A stretch of DNA of 64,000 bases from positions 32,144 to 96,143 of the forward strand of contig CALGZC010000008.1 of the NCBI GenBank assembly GCA_937934745.1, written 5' to 3'. This DNA comes from an uncultured Blastocatellia bacterium (GTDB lineage: Bacteria > Acidobacteriota > Blastocatellia > Chloracidobacteriales > Chloracidobacteriaceae). Positions 1 through 9,106 of the stretch are shown here, piece after piece; the first letter of the stretch is position 1, and each line of letters opens with the position of its first letter. The notes below the pieces were generated by a model that made no database searches, was not told the origin of the DNA, and was given only the letters and a program-made list of their open reading frames with translations. A program made the translations under genes and the position numbers.

Positions 1-1
1 T

Positions 2-1084
2 CGCGTCGGCGGCGCCTGGCAGCTCGGACGCGGGCTTGCCCTGGCCGGCAACGTGGCGCGCGGCTTTCGTCCGCCGAACATGACGGATTTAGGCTCGCTC
101 GGCTTGCAGGGCAACGGCGTGTATGAAGTCGCCGCCCCGGCCGTCGCCGGCCGCAACGCATTCATCGGGACGACCGCCGACGCCAGCGCCGTCTCGACAG
201 GGCTGCCCGTCAAGCAGGTCATTCCCGAAAGCAGCCTGAGCTACGAGGGCAGCCTGCGCTATCGGAACGGACGGGTGGATGCCGATGGCACGGCGTTTGT
301 CACGAATGTCAACGACCTGCTGACGACGCAAACGCTGATTCTGCCGCCGGGCGCGGTCGGGACGCGCCTTGGCTCGGAAATCATCATTGCGCAGTTGCCG
401 ACGGGCGCGGTGTTTGTCGCGCCGGCAGCGAGTCCCGCGCGGGTGCGGGCGAACGTCACCAATGCGCGAATCTACGGCGTTGAAAGCGCGTTGGGCGTCA
501 AGCTGACGGAAAGCTGGTCGCTGAGCGGCAATTTCGCTTGGCTGCATGCGGAAGACCGCGCGACGGGACGGCCGCCCGATGTCGAAGGCGGGACGCCGCC
601 GCCGCAGGGACTTCTGCGGCTGCGCTATCAGCCGCCGCGCCGTCGCTGGTGGATCGAAGGCGTGGCGGTGGCCGCGCATCGGCAAACCCGCCTGTCGTCC
701 CTCAACCTCGACGACCGCCGGATTGGCGCGACGCGGACGCGAACGCAGATTCAGAATTTTTTCCGGCGCGGCGCGACCGTCCGGGGCTTTGTCGAAGCCG
801 GACCTGACGGGCGCTTCGGCACGGCGGATGACCGCCTGCGGCTCACCGGCGAAACGCTGGCGCAAATCCAGGCGCGGGTCCTGGGGGCGGCAGCCGGCGC
901 GCCGATGTTTCCGGCGCTGCCGGGCTGGATGACGCTCAATCTGCGCGGAGGGTACCGGCTCGGCGAGCGGCATGAGCTATTCATAGCCCTGGACAACCTT
1001 CTGGATCGGAACTACCGGACAATCTCATCCGGCATCGATGCGCCAGGGCGTAACCTGACCGTTCGCTATACGGCGCGGTTCTAG
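2..1084 (+). CDS. TonB-dependent outer-membrane receptor, C-terminal part (5' truncated)
   Basis: The reading frame is open from the first bases of the window, so the gene begins upstream and only about 360 C-terminal residues are seen. The sequence has the alternating strands of an outer-membrane beta-barrel: an ARGFRPPNMTDL segment near the start, a late GGYRLGERHELFIALDNLLDRNYR segment split here over two strands (the typical end of TonB-dependent receptors), and a C-terminal phenylalanine for BAM recognition. The family takes up siderophores, vitamins or sugars across the outer membrane using TonB energy; the substrate cannot be told from this part. A loop carrying GPDGRFGTADD looks like a calcium-binding loop insertion. 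No partner gene follows directly; the next gene starts about 220 bases downstream. Confidence 0.85.
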   Translation, partial: RVGGAWQLGRGLALAGNVARGFRPPNMTDLGSLGLQGNGVYEVAAPAVAGRNAFIGTTADASAVSTGLPVKQVIPESSLSYEGSLRYRNGRVDADGTAFVTNVNDLLTTQTLILPPGAVGTRLGSEIIIAQLPTGAVFVAPAASPARVRANVTNARIYGVESALGVKLTESWSLSGNFAWLHAEDRATGRPPDVEGGTPPPQGLLRLRYQPPRRRWWIEGVAVAAHRQTRLSSLNLDDRRIGATRTRTQIQNFFRRGATVRGFVEAGPDGRFGTADDRLRLTGETLAQIQARVLGAAAGAPMFPALPGWMTLNLRGGYRLGERHELFIALDNLLDRNYRTISSGIDAPGRNLTVRYTARF

Positions 1085-1305
1085 CCTCGTTCCGCTCAAG
1101 CCGCGCGGGGGCCGCGCGTTTCTGGCAAGCGCCAGGCCGGTGTACACTCCGGCGCGGAAGCCGCCGAGGCGCTTTGGGCCGTCGCCCATTCGCCTGTGGC
1201 GCCGCCGGCGCTTTCCCGACCGAAACTGGCGCGTAACTTCGACAAAGCGGCGGCGTCTGTGAAATCATACCCCCTGTCAATTCCTGCGGATGGTGAGCAC
1301 TGTCT

Positions 1306-2004
1306 ATGAGCCAACCACTACCCGCCCTTGAAGGCACAAAGCGGATTCCGATCTTTCCGCTTCCGGTGGCGCTGTTCCCCGGAACGATGCTGCCCCTGCA
1401 TATCTTCGAGGAGCGGTACAAAGCCATGGTGCGCGACTGCCTGGCCGGAGAGAAGATTTTCGGAGTCACCTTTGTTATGGGGCGCGAGGGCTTTCCGCCG
1501 CCGGTTGGCCGGGTCGGCTGCGCCGCTTTCATCGTCGCCACGGTTCCGCTGGAAGAAGGGCGGATGAACATCCTCACCACCGGTCTGATGCGCTACCATG
1601 CGCTGGAATACTTTCAAGACGAGCCCTACCTGGAAGGACTTGTTACGTTCTTTGACGATCAGCCGATACGCACCGATCTGACCGAGGTTGCCGATGCCGT
1701 ACGTTCTATGTTCCGGCGCGCCATCAAGGCCGTTCGGGCCATGAGTCGCGAAGACGACAACTTTCCTGACGAATTGCCAGAAGACCCCCAGGCGCTTTCT
1801 TTTCTCGTTGCTTCGCTGCTCCAGATGAGTGATGAACAAAAAATGGCGCTGATGGAGCTAACTGACACGGGCGAGCGCCTCGAACGCTTACGGCGGCTGT
1901 TGATTCCGGCGGTGGAAAAATACGAACTGCGCGCCACTGTCAACGAACTGGCCAAGCTGAACGGCCATAGCCCGCGTGGGGCGTTTGAACGCTTTGATTC
2001 CTAG
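1306..2004 (+). CDS. LON peptidase substrate-binding-domain protein
   Basis: A 232-residue protein that matches the N-terminal substrate-recognition domain of the Lon protease and nothing else: the opening IPIFPLPVALFPGTMLPLHI and a following EERYKAMV are characteristic. It lacks the AAA+ and protease domains, so it is one of the stand-alone LON-domain proteins whose role is not settled (possible adaptor or chaperone). The C-terminal 80 residues are helical and charged. The ATG at 1306 is preceded by a GGTGAG-like ribosome site about 9 bases upstream. A VWA gene follows after 25 bases on the same strand, so they may share a transcript. Confidence 0.88.
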   Translation: MSQPLPALEGTKRIPIFPLPVALFPGTMLPLHIFEERYKAMVRDCLAGEKIFGVTFVMGREGFPPPVGRVGCAAFIVATVPLEEGRMNILTTGLMRYHALEYFQDEPYLEGLVTFFDDQPIRTDLTEVADAVRSMFRRAIKAVRAMSREDDNFPDELPEDPQALSFLVASLLQMSDEQKMALMELTDTGERLERLRRLLIPAVEKYELRATVNELAKLNGHSPRGAFERFDS

Positions 2005-2029
2005 TCCTGAGGGAAGCAAACTTAAGGTT

Positions 2030-3049
2030 ATGTTTCGGCACACGGCAGTGTACCGTTTGACGGCAGGGTACCGTTTGTGGCTGACGACGTGGTGGGCGGT
2101 ACTCCTGGGAACGCTTTCTGTCGGTGCGCAGGACGTCCCACCCATACCGGATACCCTAGTGACCCTGCGCGCACAGCAGGTCATAGTGCCGTTCACAGTT
2201 GTTGACCGTCTCAATCGTCCAGTCACAAACCTCGTTGCAGAAGAAGTCAAGCTTTTTGAGGACGGCCTTGAGCAAGACATCGTTTCGCTCCAACCGGCGA
2301 CCAGCCTCCCATTGACGGCGGCTATCGTGCTGGACTGTAGCGGCAGCATGATTGGCCGGTTGTCCCTCGCTAAACGGGCGACCGGTAATTTTCTCACCCA
2401 TCTCCTCCACCGGCCGCAGGACCGGGCAGCACTGTTGGCTTGCCAACAAGACATTCTCCTTGCGCACCCACTGACCGGTGACATCACAGCCTTGCGCCGT
2501 GTCCTTGCCGACCTAGATGCGCGGCTGCCGACACCCCTGGGTCAAACACCGCCGTTTGATCCCTCGACTATGACACCGCCTGGTACCGCGCTCTACGCCA
2601 CCATTTATGCGGCCATTGACCTGTTGCTGACCGATGCCGGAGAAGATAGCCGGCGGCGCCTTGTGGTAGTTGTCAGCGATGGCTTCGACAATGAGGGCAT
2701 CATCCACCTACGCGAGATTATCGAGCACGCCTGGCGCAGCGGTGTCAGCATCTATGCTTTGGGCATCGGTGCGCCTGACCTCACGGCAGACACCGTGAAC
2801 CGGACGGTCAATCGAGCAGAACTGGAGCGGCTCTGCATCTCAACCGGTGGGCAGGCCTTTTTCCCCCGCCTTGATCGGGAGTTTTTTACAGCCTTTGCCC
2901 AGATTGAGGCCGAATTGCGACAGTGCTTTGTCTTGGCTTATACACCGCTACATGAGTCAGCCGCCTTTCGTACCATTCGGATTGAAATTCCCCGTCATCC
3001 AGACTGGAAGGTGCGTCACCGCATCGGCTACTACGCGAGCGCGCCGTAG
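2030..3049 (+). CDS. Secreted VWA-domain protein (acidobacterial VWFA-related type)
   Basis: A 339-residue protein from the ATG at 2030. The frame is open further up to 1976, but that would overlap the LON gene, and a signal-peptide-like stretch (residues about 10-34, ending VGAQ) follows the 2030 start. Residues 45-90 resemble the small beta domain (VTVVDRLNRPVTNL..VKLFEDGLEQ) that precedes the von Willebrand A domain in acidobacterial VWFA-related proteins. The MIDAS metal site is visible as DCSGS at residues 102-106, and VVVVSDGFDN lies later. VWA domains mediate metal-dependent protein binding. The protein is probably exported and works at the cell envelope; its ligand is unknown. Confidence 0.85.
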   Translation: MFRHTAVYRLTAGYRLWLTTWWAVLLGTLSVGAQDVPPIPDTLVTLRAQQVIVPFTVVDRLNRPVTNLVAEEVKLFEDGLEQDIVSLQPATSLPLTAAIVLDCSGSMIGRLSLAKRATGNFLTHLLHRPQDRAALLACQQDILLAHPLTGDITALRRVLADLDARLPTPLGQTPPFDPSTMTPPGTALYATIYAAIDLLLTDAGEDSRRRLVVVVSDGFDNEGIIHLREIIEHAWRSGVSIYALGIGAPDLTADTVNRTVNRAELERLCISTGGQAFFPRLDREFFTAFAQIEAELRQCFVLAYTPLHESAAFRTIRIEIPRHPDWKVRHRIGYYASAP

Positions 3050-3170
3050 CAAAGCGGGGGTTGTAGGGCGATGTGTATGACGAACAGTCTGTACGGTGGC
3101 CTTCGCCCCTTCCAACTTAGCCGAACGCGACTTCCACATTTTCACGTTTTTTCCACAGGAGCGCTTCTCT

Positions 3171-3665
3171 ATGGGTGAACGACTGCATACAACGCGGATA
3201 GACCTTGCCGAAGAAATCCGCATCGCCGTGATTCAGCTATTGAACCGGTCGCTCGCGACGGCGCTAGACCTGAAAACACAGGTCAAACAAGCGCACTGGA
3301 ACGTCAAAGGACCGCAGTTTGTGGCCCTCCATGAACTGTTCGATGACATGGCCGGCGAATTAGACGGCTTTGTTGATGAACTAGCTGAACGGGTGACGGC
3401 GCTGGGGGGGACCGCCCTGGGCACGGCCCGGATTGCGGCTGCAACCTCTATCCTACCTGAGTATCCGACCGACATCGCGGAAGGACGAGAGCATGTCCAG
3501 GCCCTGGCCGACCGCTATGCACCGTTTGCTCAGCATGTTCGTGCCGCCATCAACGAGACGGATGAACTAGGCGACGCTGATACGGCCGACCTCTACACCG
3601 AGATTTCCCGTGCGGTTGACAAGCGGCTGTGGTTCCTTGAGGCGCACTTGCAAGCCGAGCGCTGA
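3171..3665 (+). CDS. dps: Dps-family ferritin-like DNA protection protein
   Basis: A 164-residue four-helix ferritin-like protein. The segment KQAHWNVKGPQFVALHELFDDMAGELDGFVDELAERVTALG (broken up here: QAHWNVKG, HELFDDMAGELD, DELAERVTALG) carries the His, Asp and Glu ligands of the inter-subunit ferroxidase site of Dps. Dps dodecamers oxidise and store iron using hydrogen peroxide and protect DNA in starvation. The frame is open upstream to 3096, but an AGGAG site 9 bases before the ATG at 3171 decides the start. The gene stands alone between the VWA gene and ftcD. Confidence 0.93.
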   Translation: MGERLHTTRIDLAEEIRIAVIQLLNRSLATALDLKTQVKQAHWNVKGPQFVALHELFDDMAGELDGFVDELAERVTALGGTALGTARIAAATSILPEYPTDIAEGREHVQALADRYAPFAQHVRAAINETDELGDADTADLYTEISRAVDKRLWFLEAHLQAER

Positions 3666-3948
3666 CGTATCTGTTTGGCCGTTCCTGAACCCGCAGACTT
3701 TCGGCCCCGCCAAGAGCAGCCGGAAGACCCATGCTCTGGCGGCAAACGCAGGGAGGGCTTTACCGAATGCACTGTGCCGATGCAGATTGGGCATCAACCC
3801 GTTTTTTTAGGCAGTTGGTTGGGCAATATTTCAGGGTGACACGCCTGCCGAGACTTACCTTGCCGCACTCTGCCCCTTGGCCGCTTCCGATTGCCTGCAC
3901 AGCAGCGGCCCCTGTGAAAATGGACTGACGGTCGCCCTGAGGGTCGTC

Positions 3949-4839
3949 ATGAGAAAGGAACCGCCGCTGGTTGAGTGTGTCCCTAACTTTAGCGAAGGAC
4001 GGCGGCCTGAAGTGGTTGCTGCTCTAGTTCAGGCCATCGAAGAGGCGCTCGGACAGCCGGTGTTGGATGTGCACCGCGACGTCGATCACCACCGCGCCGT
4101 TGTGACGTTCACCGGGCCGCCGGAAGCAGTAGAAAAGGCCGCCGTGGCCGGCATTGCCGAGGCTGTGGCCCGGCTCGATCTCAGGACACACACCGGCGTT
4201 CATCCGCGTATTGGCGTCGCCGACGTAGTCCCCTTTGTCCCGGTCCGTGGCGTCACAATGGACGACTGTGTGGCGCTGGCGCACCGTGTCGGCGCGCAGG
4301 TTGCGGCACGATACGACGTCCCGGTGTTTTGCTACGGCGCAGCGGCACGGCAGGCAACCTACTGCGACTTAGCAGCCCTGCGACGGGCCATTCGTACCTC
4401 CGGCACGTTCCCCACCCCGGATTTTGGGCCGGCACATCCGCATCCGACGGCCGGTGCCGTTGCCATCGGCGCGCGTGACTATCTCATCGCGTTTAACGTC
4501 GAATTGAAAACTGACGCCCTTGATGTCGCACAGTCCATCGCGCGTGAGCTGCGTGCCGCGCAGGGCGGCTTGCCGAGCGTCAAAGCCTTAGGCTTACGGC
4601 TGGCGTCGCGCGGAACCGTCCAAGTCTCTATGAATCTCACGGATGTCCGCCAAACCCGTCCTGCCGATGCCTACCGAGCTGTTGTGGCCGCTGCCACACG
4701 ATACGCTGTTGCAGTCGGTCAGCCGGAATTGGTTGGTCTCATACCGACAGCCGATGCCGCCGTCGGATTTGATGACCGACTTCGGCGGCAACTGTTTCCC
4801 GACGAAAAAATTCTCGCTCGTCGGTTACATCTCGAATGA
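3949..4839 (+). CDS. ftcD: Glutamate formimidoyltransferase
   Basis: A 296-residue protein equal to the formiminotransferase domain of FTCD. It begins LVECVPNFSEGR, the family's N-terminal signature, and continues with LDVHRDVDHHRAVVTF and THTGVHPRIGVADVVPF, which form the folate and glutamate site. It moves the formimino group from N-formiminoglutamate to tetrahydrofolate, the last step of one histidine degradation route. The cyclodeaminase domain of the animal fusion protein is absent. The ATG at 3949 has a TGAGGG site 5 bases upstream; the frame stays open upstream to 3877 without a better site. pta follows 13 bases later. No other hut genes are in the window. Confidence 0.92.
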   Translation: MRKEPPLVECVPNFSEGRRPEVVAALVQAIEEALGQPVLDVHRDVDHHRAVVTFTGPPEAVEKAAVAGIAEAVARLDLRTHTGVHPRIGVADVVPFVPVRGVTMDDCVALAHRVGAQVAARYDVPVFCYGAAARQATYCDLAALRRAIRTSGTFPTPDFGPAHPHPTAGAVAIGARDYLIAFNVELKTDALDVAQSIARELRAAQGGLPSVKALGLRLASRGTVQVSMNLTDVRQTRPADAYRAVVAAATRYAVAVGQPELVGLIPTADAAVGFDDRLRRQLFPDEKILARRLHLE

Positions 4840-4852
4840 AGGAGCCTCTGTG

Positions 4853-5857
4853 ATGACACTACTCGAACATCTCCGCCGGCGAGCCGCAGAACTCAACAAA
4901 CACATTGTCCTGCCGGAAGGCGACGACCCCCGGACGCTGCGCGCGGCAGCCAGGTGCCTGGATCAGGGGATTGCGCGGGTGACGCTGCTCGGGGACACAG
5001 CCCTGATTCGCGCCCGGGCCGGTGAGCTGGGTCTTGACCCAGACCGCTTCTCGGTCATTGAGCCATCCCAGCACCCTGACTATGAAGCGTTTGCGGAGGC
5101 TCTCTATGAGCGCCGCAAGGCGAAAGGCTTGACCTTGGAGCAGGCGCGTGAAGTCATGCGCGACCCACTCTACTTCGGCGACATGCTGGTTCACACCGGA
5201 CAGGCCGACGGCTCGGTAGCGGGGGCAACCCACTCGACGGCAAAGACCGTCCGTGCTGCGCTACAAGTGATCGGCTTGGCAGCCGGCTTCAACATTGTTT
5301 CCAGCTTTATGTTGGTCACGGTGCAGGACAAAAACTTCGGGGCAGACGGGAATTTTCTTTTTGCTGACTGCGCGATTGTGATTGAACCATCCCCTGCCGA
5401 GTTGGCCGACATTGCATTGGCGGCGGCCGATAACTGCCGGACATTCCTGGGCGTTGAACCGAAGGTGGCGATGCTTTCGTTTTCGACACGGCGCAGCGCC
5501 GAACATCCGCTCGTGGACAAGGTGGCGGAGGCAGTGCGTCTGGCCAAGGCACGCCGGCCGGAGTTGCTCATAGATGGTGAAATGCAAGCTGATACGGCGA
5601 TTGTTCCGGTCGTCGGGACGCGTAAAGCGCCGGGAAGCCCCGTTGCCGGGCAGGCGAATGTCCTGATTTTTCCCAGTTTAGAGGCCGCCAACATCAGCTA
5701 TAAGCTCGTTGAGCGACTCGGCAACGCCACAGCCATCGGTCCGATCCTGCAAGGTCTGGCCAAACCGGCCAACGATCTATCACGGGGCTGCGACGCCGAT
5801 GATATTGTGGATGCCATCGCCCTTACCGCACTGCAAGCCGCGCAGTATGCGGCTTGA
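4853..5857 (+). CDS. pta: Phosphate acetyltransferase (phosphotransacetylase)
   Basis: A 334-residue enzyme of the short Pta class. It starts LEHLRRRAAELNKHIVLPEGDDPRTLRAA and ends with the NVLIFPSLEAANISYKL and GPILQGLAKPANDLSRG blocks (each quoted in part) that define the family. It interconverts acetyl-CoA and acetyl phosphate. The frame is open upstream inside ftcD, but AAGGAG at 4839-4844 lies 8 bases before the ATG at 4853, which matches the protein start; the GTG just before it is an alternative. No acetate kinase gene is nearby. A small inverted repeat (TCTCG/CGAGA, 5858-5872) separates its stop from the convergent bchP stop and may act as a weak bidirectional end signal. Confidence 0.94.
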   Translation: MTLLEHLRRRAAELNKHIVLPEGDDPRTLRAAARCLDQGIARVTLLGDTALIRARAGELGLDPDRFSVIEPSQHPDYEAFAEALYERRKAKGLTLEQAREVMRDPLYFGDMLVHTGQADGSVAGATHSTAKTVRAALQVIGLAAGFNIVSSFMLVTVQDKNFGADGNFLFADCAIVIEPSPAELADIALAAADNCRTFLGVEPKVAMLSFSTRRSAEHPLVDKVAEAVRLAKARRPELLIDGEMQADTAIVPVVGTRKAPGSPVAGQANVLIFPSLEAANISYKLVERLGNATAIGPILQGLAKPANDLSRGCDADDIVDAIALTALQAAQYAA

Positions 5858-5874
5858 TCTCGCACATCGAGAGA

Positions 5875-7071
5875 TCACACCGAGGCGGTGGCCAGTTGCG
5901 CCGGACGGTACAGACCCAGCAGCGCCCGCGTCAGGTGATAGACATTCTTACTCATGATGCGAATGCCGTCGCGCAGCGGCATGCGAACGAGTGTTTTGTA
6001 CATGTAGGATTGAAACGTTAGGTCCTGCACTCCACGGTCACGGCAAATCGCTACAAAGGCTTCGCGCCGGGCGTCGTTTTTGTAGTACAGGTTTTGCATA
6101 ACCTCCAGAAAGCGGAACGTTGCGCCGTACTGTTTCAGAAACGCCTTCTGGTACGCTCGATAAAGCTTTTCTGCCCGTAAGTCCTGGCGACATTCTAGGA
6201 CGGCTTGCGCCGCCATCTGGCCACTTTTCATGGCGTAGAAAATCCCCTCGCCGGAGCTGGACGCTACTAGCCCAGCGGCATCGCCCACTAGGACCACACG
6301 ATTCGCTACCCACCGGTCGTAGGGGCGGAGCGGAATTGGGGCCCCCTCGCGGAGGGTCGGACGCTCTGTGATCCCGAGGTGACGTTTGAACGCCTCCAGG
6401 TGGGCCTTGATGTTGGCGCTGCGGATGGCCGTTCCAGTGCCAATGGCAACGTGGTCGGCTTTGGGGAAAACCCATCCGTAGAAATCGGGTGAATAGCGTC
6501 CGTCATAGTAAATCTCACAGCGTTCGTTGAGTCGCCGTGCCGTTTCGGTGTCGAGCGCAAACCGCTCCTGGACGGCCGCAGCAACTAATCCCCCTTTGTG
6601 CAGGCCGAATGTCCGGGCGACAAAAGAGTTGGCACCGTCGGCCCCGATGATGGCGTCGGCGACCAAGGTCTGCCGTTCGCCACGTGGTGTCGTATAGGTC
6701 ACGGTGGCTCCGCGCTCGGTGGCATCCACACTTTCAACCCGCCCCTCCATCACCAGCGTACCCAGGTCGCCGGCGCGTTGACGAAGAAAAGCGTCAAACG
6801 CCTCGCGACACACCATCCCGACATAGCCGTTCTGAATGTTCATCGTCACGGCGCGCCCGGACGGGGCGTACACAGCCACCGCCGAGACCCGGCGCTGGAT
6901 CAGGCGTTCGGGAATGTCAAAGTCCCTGACCAGCACCGGCGGGATTGCTCCGCCACAGGGCTTGATGCGCGAAAAGCTTTTCTCGATGAGAACCGTTTCC
7001 ACGCCCGCACGGGCCAGCGTCGCCGCTGCCGTAGAGCCTCCCGGACCTCCTCCGCAAACAATGACCCGCAT
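5875..7071 (-). CDS. bchP: Geranylgeranyl reductase, BchP/ChlP type
   Basis: A 398-residue flavoprotein. It opens with an FAD-binding Rossmann motif, VIVCGGGPGGSTAAATLARAG (residues about 3-22), followed by FSRIKPCGGAIPPVL and YVGMVCREAFDAFLRQRA, which fit BchP/ChlP, and a second nucleotide motif VVLVGDAAGLVASSSGEGI. BchP reduces the geranylgeranyl tail of (bacterio)chlorophyll to phytyl. The frame runs on to 7119, but GGGAGGA lies 6 bases before the ATG at 7071 and fixes the start. The next gene upstream on the same strand is a BCD-family transporter, also linked to bacteriochlorophyll, which supports the photosynthesis assignment over an archaeal-type lipid reductase. Confidence 0.88.
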   Translation of the reverse strand: MRVIVCGGGPGGSTAAATLARAGVETVLIEKSFSRIKPCGGAIPPVLVRDFDIPERLIQRRVSAVAVYAPSGRAVTMNIQNGYVGMVCREAFDAFLRQRAGDLGTLVMEGRVESVDATERGATVTYTTPRGERQTLVADAIIGADGANSFVARTFGLHKGGLVAAAVQERFALDTETARRLNERCEIYYDGRYSPDFYGWVFPKADHVAIGTGTAIRSANIKAHLEAFKRHLGITERPTLREGAPIPLRPYDRWVANRVVLVGDAAGLVASSSGEGIFYAMKSGQMAAQAVLECRQDLRAEKLYRAYQKAFLKQYGATFRFLEVMQNLYYKNDARREAFVAICRDRGVQDLTFQSYMYKTLVRMPLRDGIRIMSKNVYHLTRALLGLYRPAQLATASV

Positions 7072-7449
7072 GCAATGTCCTCCCACCCCACAAGCTTCGT
7101 TACTGACTGGCTGGGTCAACCATCATCGTGTTTGACTCGGTATTTGACTCGGCTGCTCCTCGGCAAAATCGGGCCGTAGCACGGTGCAACGTGTGTAACG
7201 CTACAGAGAAAAAACGGCGAAAGGCGCAACGTACTTGCGCCGCCCCCACTCAACAAGAACACGCCTTCCTAACAACGTCGGCTGCGCTTCCCACCGAAAC
7301 GCAGCGTGTTCCCGGTGATTCAATTTGCAGGGAAGGAAGCGTCTGCTTGCTGCGTCCCCACTCAACAAGGACACGCTCCTCCCTGCAAACTCGGCCGTAC
7401 CATCAACACCGGCATGTGATACGGACTTCATCTCTCGAACGGCCGTCAC
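7072..7449. other. Gap between BCD transporter and bchP with repeats and a hairpin
   Basis: No reading frame here looks like a gene. The gap lies between two genes on the minus strand and holds two imperfect direct repeats and a long hairpin (next entry). A doubled GTATTTGACTCGG/TTTGACTCGG-like stretch also occurs near 7127-7150. No clear promoter for bchP can be named with confidence. Confidence 0.6.
7245..7389. repeat. Imperfect direct repeats, second copy inside a long hairpin
   Basis: Copy A (7245-7270) and copy B (7357-7380) share CCCACTCAACAAG followed by G/A, then ACACGC and a TCCT-rich end, about 112 bases apart. Copy B sits inside an inverted repeat: left arm 7324-7342 and right arm 7373-7389 pair along 17 bases with two bulged A residues, leaving a loop of about 30 bases. 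The hairpin could act at the RNA level between the transporter and bchP, or be a small dispersed repeat. I did not find a further copy in this window. Confidence 0.6.
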
Positions 7450-8841
7450 CTATGAGCCGGCACTCACGATGTCGGCGAGTCGCTCGACACCCCGGCGGTC
7501 ATCCTGCCGAACAACATCGGGATGCGGCGTCGTCCGCCTCATCCACAGCAACAAGCAGGACGTGGCGACCAAAGCCAAAGCTTCCAAGGCAAACACACCT
7601 TGGTAAGCCAAACCGAGCTGACCGGTGATGACTTCCAGGCCGGCGCGACCGACTCCGGCAGTCAACCCGGCAAACCCCTGCGCCAGTGCCTGGGCAATCC
7701 CCCACACACCAAGATACGTGGCCGCCTGACCTGGGCGCGTCATATCCATCATCATGGACAGAGCGCCGACGGCGAAAATGCCGCTGCCGGCGCCCAGAAT
7801 AAACACGCCTACCCGCAGGGTGGCTGCTCCTAGATTGCCGGCCGCAATCACCAACATCAGTCCGACGGTACTCAGGATGGCGCCGGTCAGCGCCATTTGC
7901 TTCCGCGACAGTCGGCGGGCAAGGACAAAGCCGGCAAACAGCATTGCTATCAACGTGGCACTGCCCCAGGTCGGCTGCAAACGTGTTGTATCGGACAGCG
8001 ACATAGCAAGCACCTGGGCACCGTACGGTTCGAGCAACACATCCTGTGCATTGACCCCAAAGATACCCAGCGCGATGACGGCGAAGAAAATTTTGGAGTC
8101 CCGATCGGCGGTCATCACGGCGATTGTCTCCCGTAGCGTCGGTGGTTTGTCATCTGCGCCCGCCGATGGCTGATGACGCGGCTCGAGGCCAAGGAGGGCG
8201 GCAAACACCAGAACAACCGATAGACCCGCAACGGTGTAAAACAACTGCTCCAACACCCGATCAAGCGCAGCAGTATCTAGTGCCGTCATATCTGTCGAGA
8301 GCTTCGACAGGTTCAAATCAAAGAACTTGGCGATGAGAATACCGGTCGCCACAATCCCAAACGCCACCATCATGAACCAGGCGACGGAAATCGTCCGCGC
8401 CCGGTGTGGACCGGAAAGATCGCTCATCAGCGCCAGGTACGGCACCGAGGCCGCATTCAGACCCAGACCCCAGAGAGCAAAAGCCACACCACAGGCAATC
8501 CCACCAAGCACAGGTTGCGTGCGCATCCACTGGGCCGCGTGCAGAATCAGCAGCAGCGATGCAAACGCAACAAGCATCCCTCCGATAATGTAGGGCGTCC
8601 GCCGGTATCCCCAAAGGGGCCTTGTGTCCGAAGCGTAACCGGCCAGCGTCCGCATCGGGCAAACCACATAGTGCGCACATACAAAAACCCCTACCAAGGC
8701 GGCGCTGATTTGCCACTCGCTGATCATGACGCGGTTGAGGACGCCAAAAACCAGTAGGGCATTCATCCCAATCGTGACATTGAGCAAACCTAACCGAACT
8801 GTGCTGAATAAGGACAGAGATGGGACCGTTGGGGATGACAT
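7450..8841 (-). CDS. PucC/BCD-family major facilitator transporter
   Basis: A 463-residue membrane protein with about 12 hydrophobic segments. The early block VRLGLLNVTIGMNALLVFGVLNRVMI, then VGVFVCAHYVVCPMRTLAGYASDTRPLWGYRRTPYI (given in part), is the hallmark of the BCD family (bacteriochlorophyll delivery: PucC, LhaA, bch2-type proteins). These proteins help assemble light-harvesting or reaction-centre complexes, probably by handling bacteriochlorophyll. The position just upstream of bchP, same strand, fits this. The ATG at 8841 has only a weak ribosome site. Which pigment complex it serves cannot be told from sequence. Confidence 0.86.
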   Translation of the reverse strand: MSSPTVPSLSLFSTVRLGLLNVTIGMNALLVFGVLNRVMISEWQISAALVGVFVCAHYVVCPMRTLAGYASDTRPLWGYRRTPYIIGGMLVAFASLLLILHAAQWMRTQPVLGGIACGVAFALWGLGLNAASVPYLALMSDLSGPHRARTISVAWFMMVAFGIVATGILIAKFFDLNLSKLSTDMTALDTAALDRVLEQLFYTVAGLSVVLVFAALLGLEPRHQPSAGADDKPPTLRETIAVMTADRDSKIFFAVIALGIFGVNAQDVLLEPYGAQVLAMSLSDTTRLQPTWGSATLIAMLFAGFVLARRLSRKQMALTGAILSTVGLMLVIAAGNLGAATLRVGVFILGAGSGIFAVGALSMMMDMTRPGQAATYLGVWGIAQALAQGFAGLTAGVGRAGLEVITGQLGLAYQGVFALEALALVATSCLLLWMRRTTPHPDVVRQDDRRGVERLADIVSAGS

Positions 8842-9106
8842 ACGGTTTTGCCTGGCTTGGAGGGAAATTCAGCTCATCTACCTACTAACCTACTTTCAAC
8901 ACGGCGTAAGTCAAAATGGAAAAATGTATCTTTCCGCACAAAGGCCGACGGCACCGACGGCCGAGCGGGAGGGGGCGTTCCTGCGGGTCGCAATTGCAGA
9001 CTTGAGTCGCAGCAACTCTTAACGTAAGAAGGAACTACGCCGGAATTTCTCCGGCGGGCGCTGCGTCCTCGAACTTTTGAAGCCTGGACTGCGGAGTCTT
9101 TTCGAT

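Noticed and set aside
538..932. Additional genes inside the TonB receptor
   Set aside because: These are shadow frames of GC-rich coding DNA with low-complexity Arg/Ala/Pro sequence.
8920..8945. CrtJ/PpsR-type site (TGT-N12-ACA) upstream of the BCD transporter
   Set aside because: The only TGT..ACA pair there (near 8927-8942) has a 10-base spacer, not 12, so it does not fit the motif.
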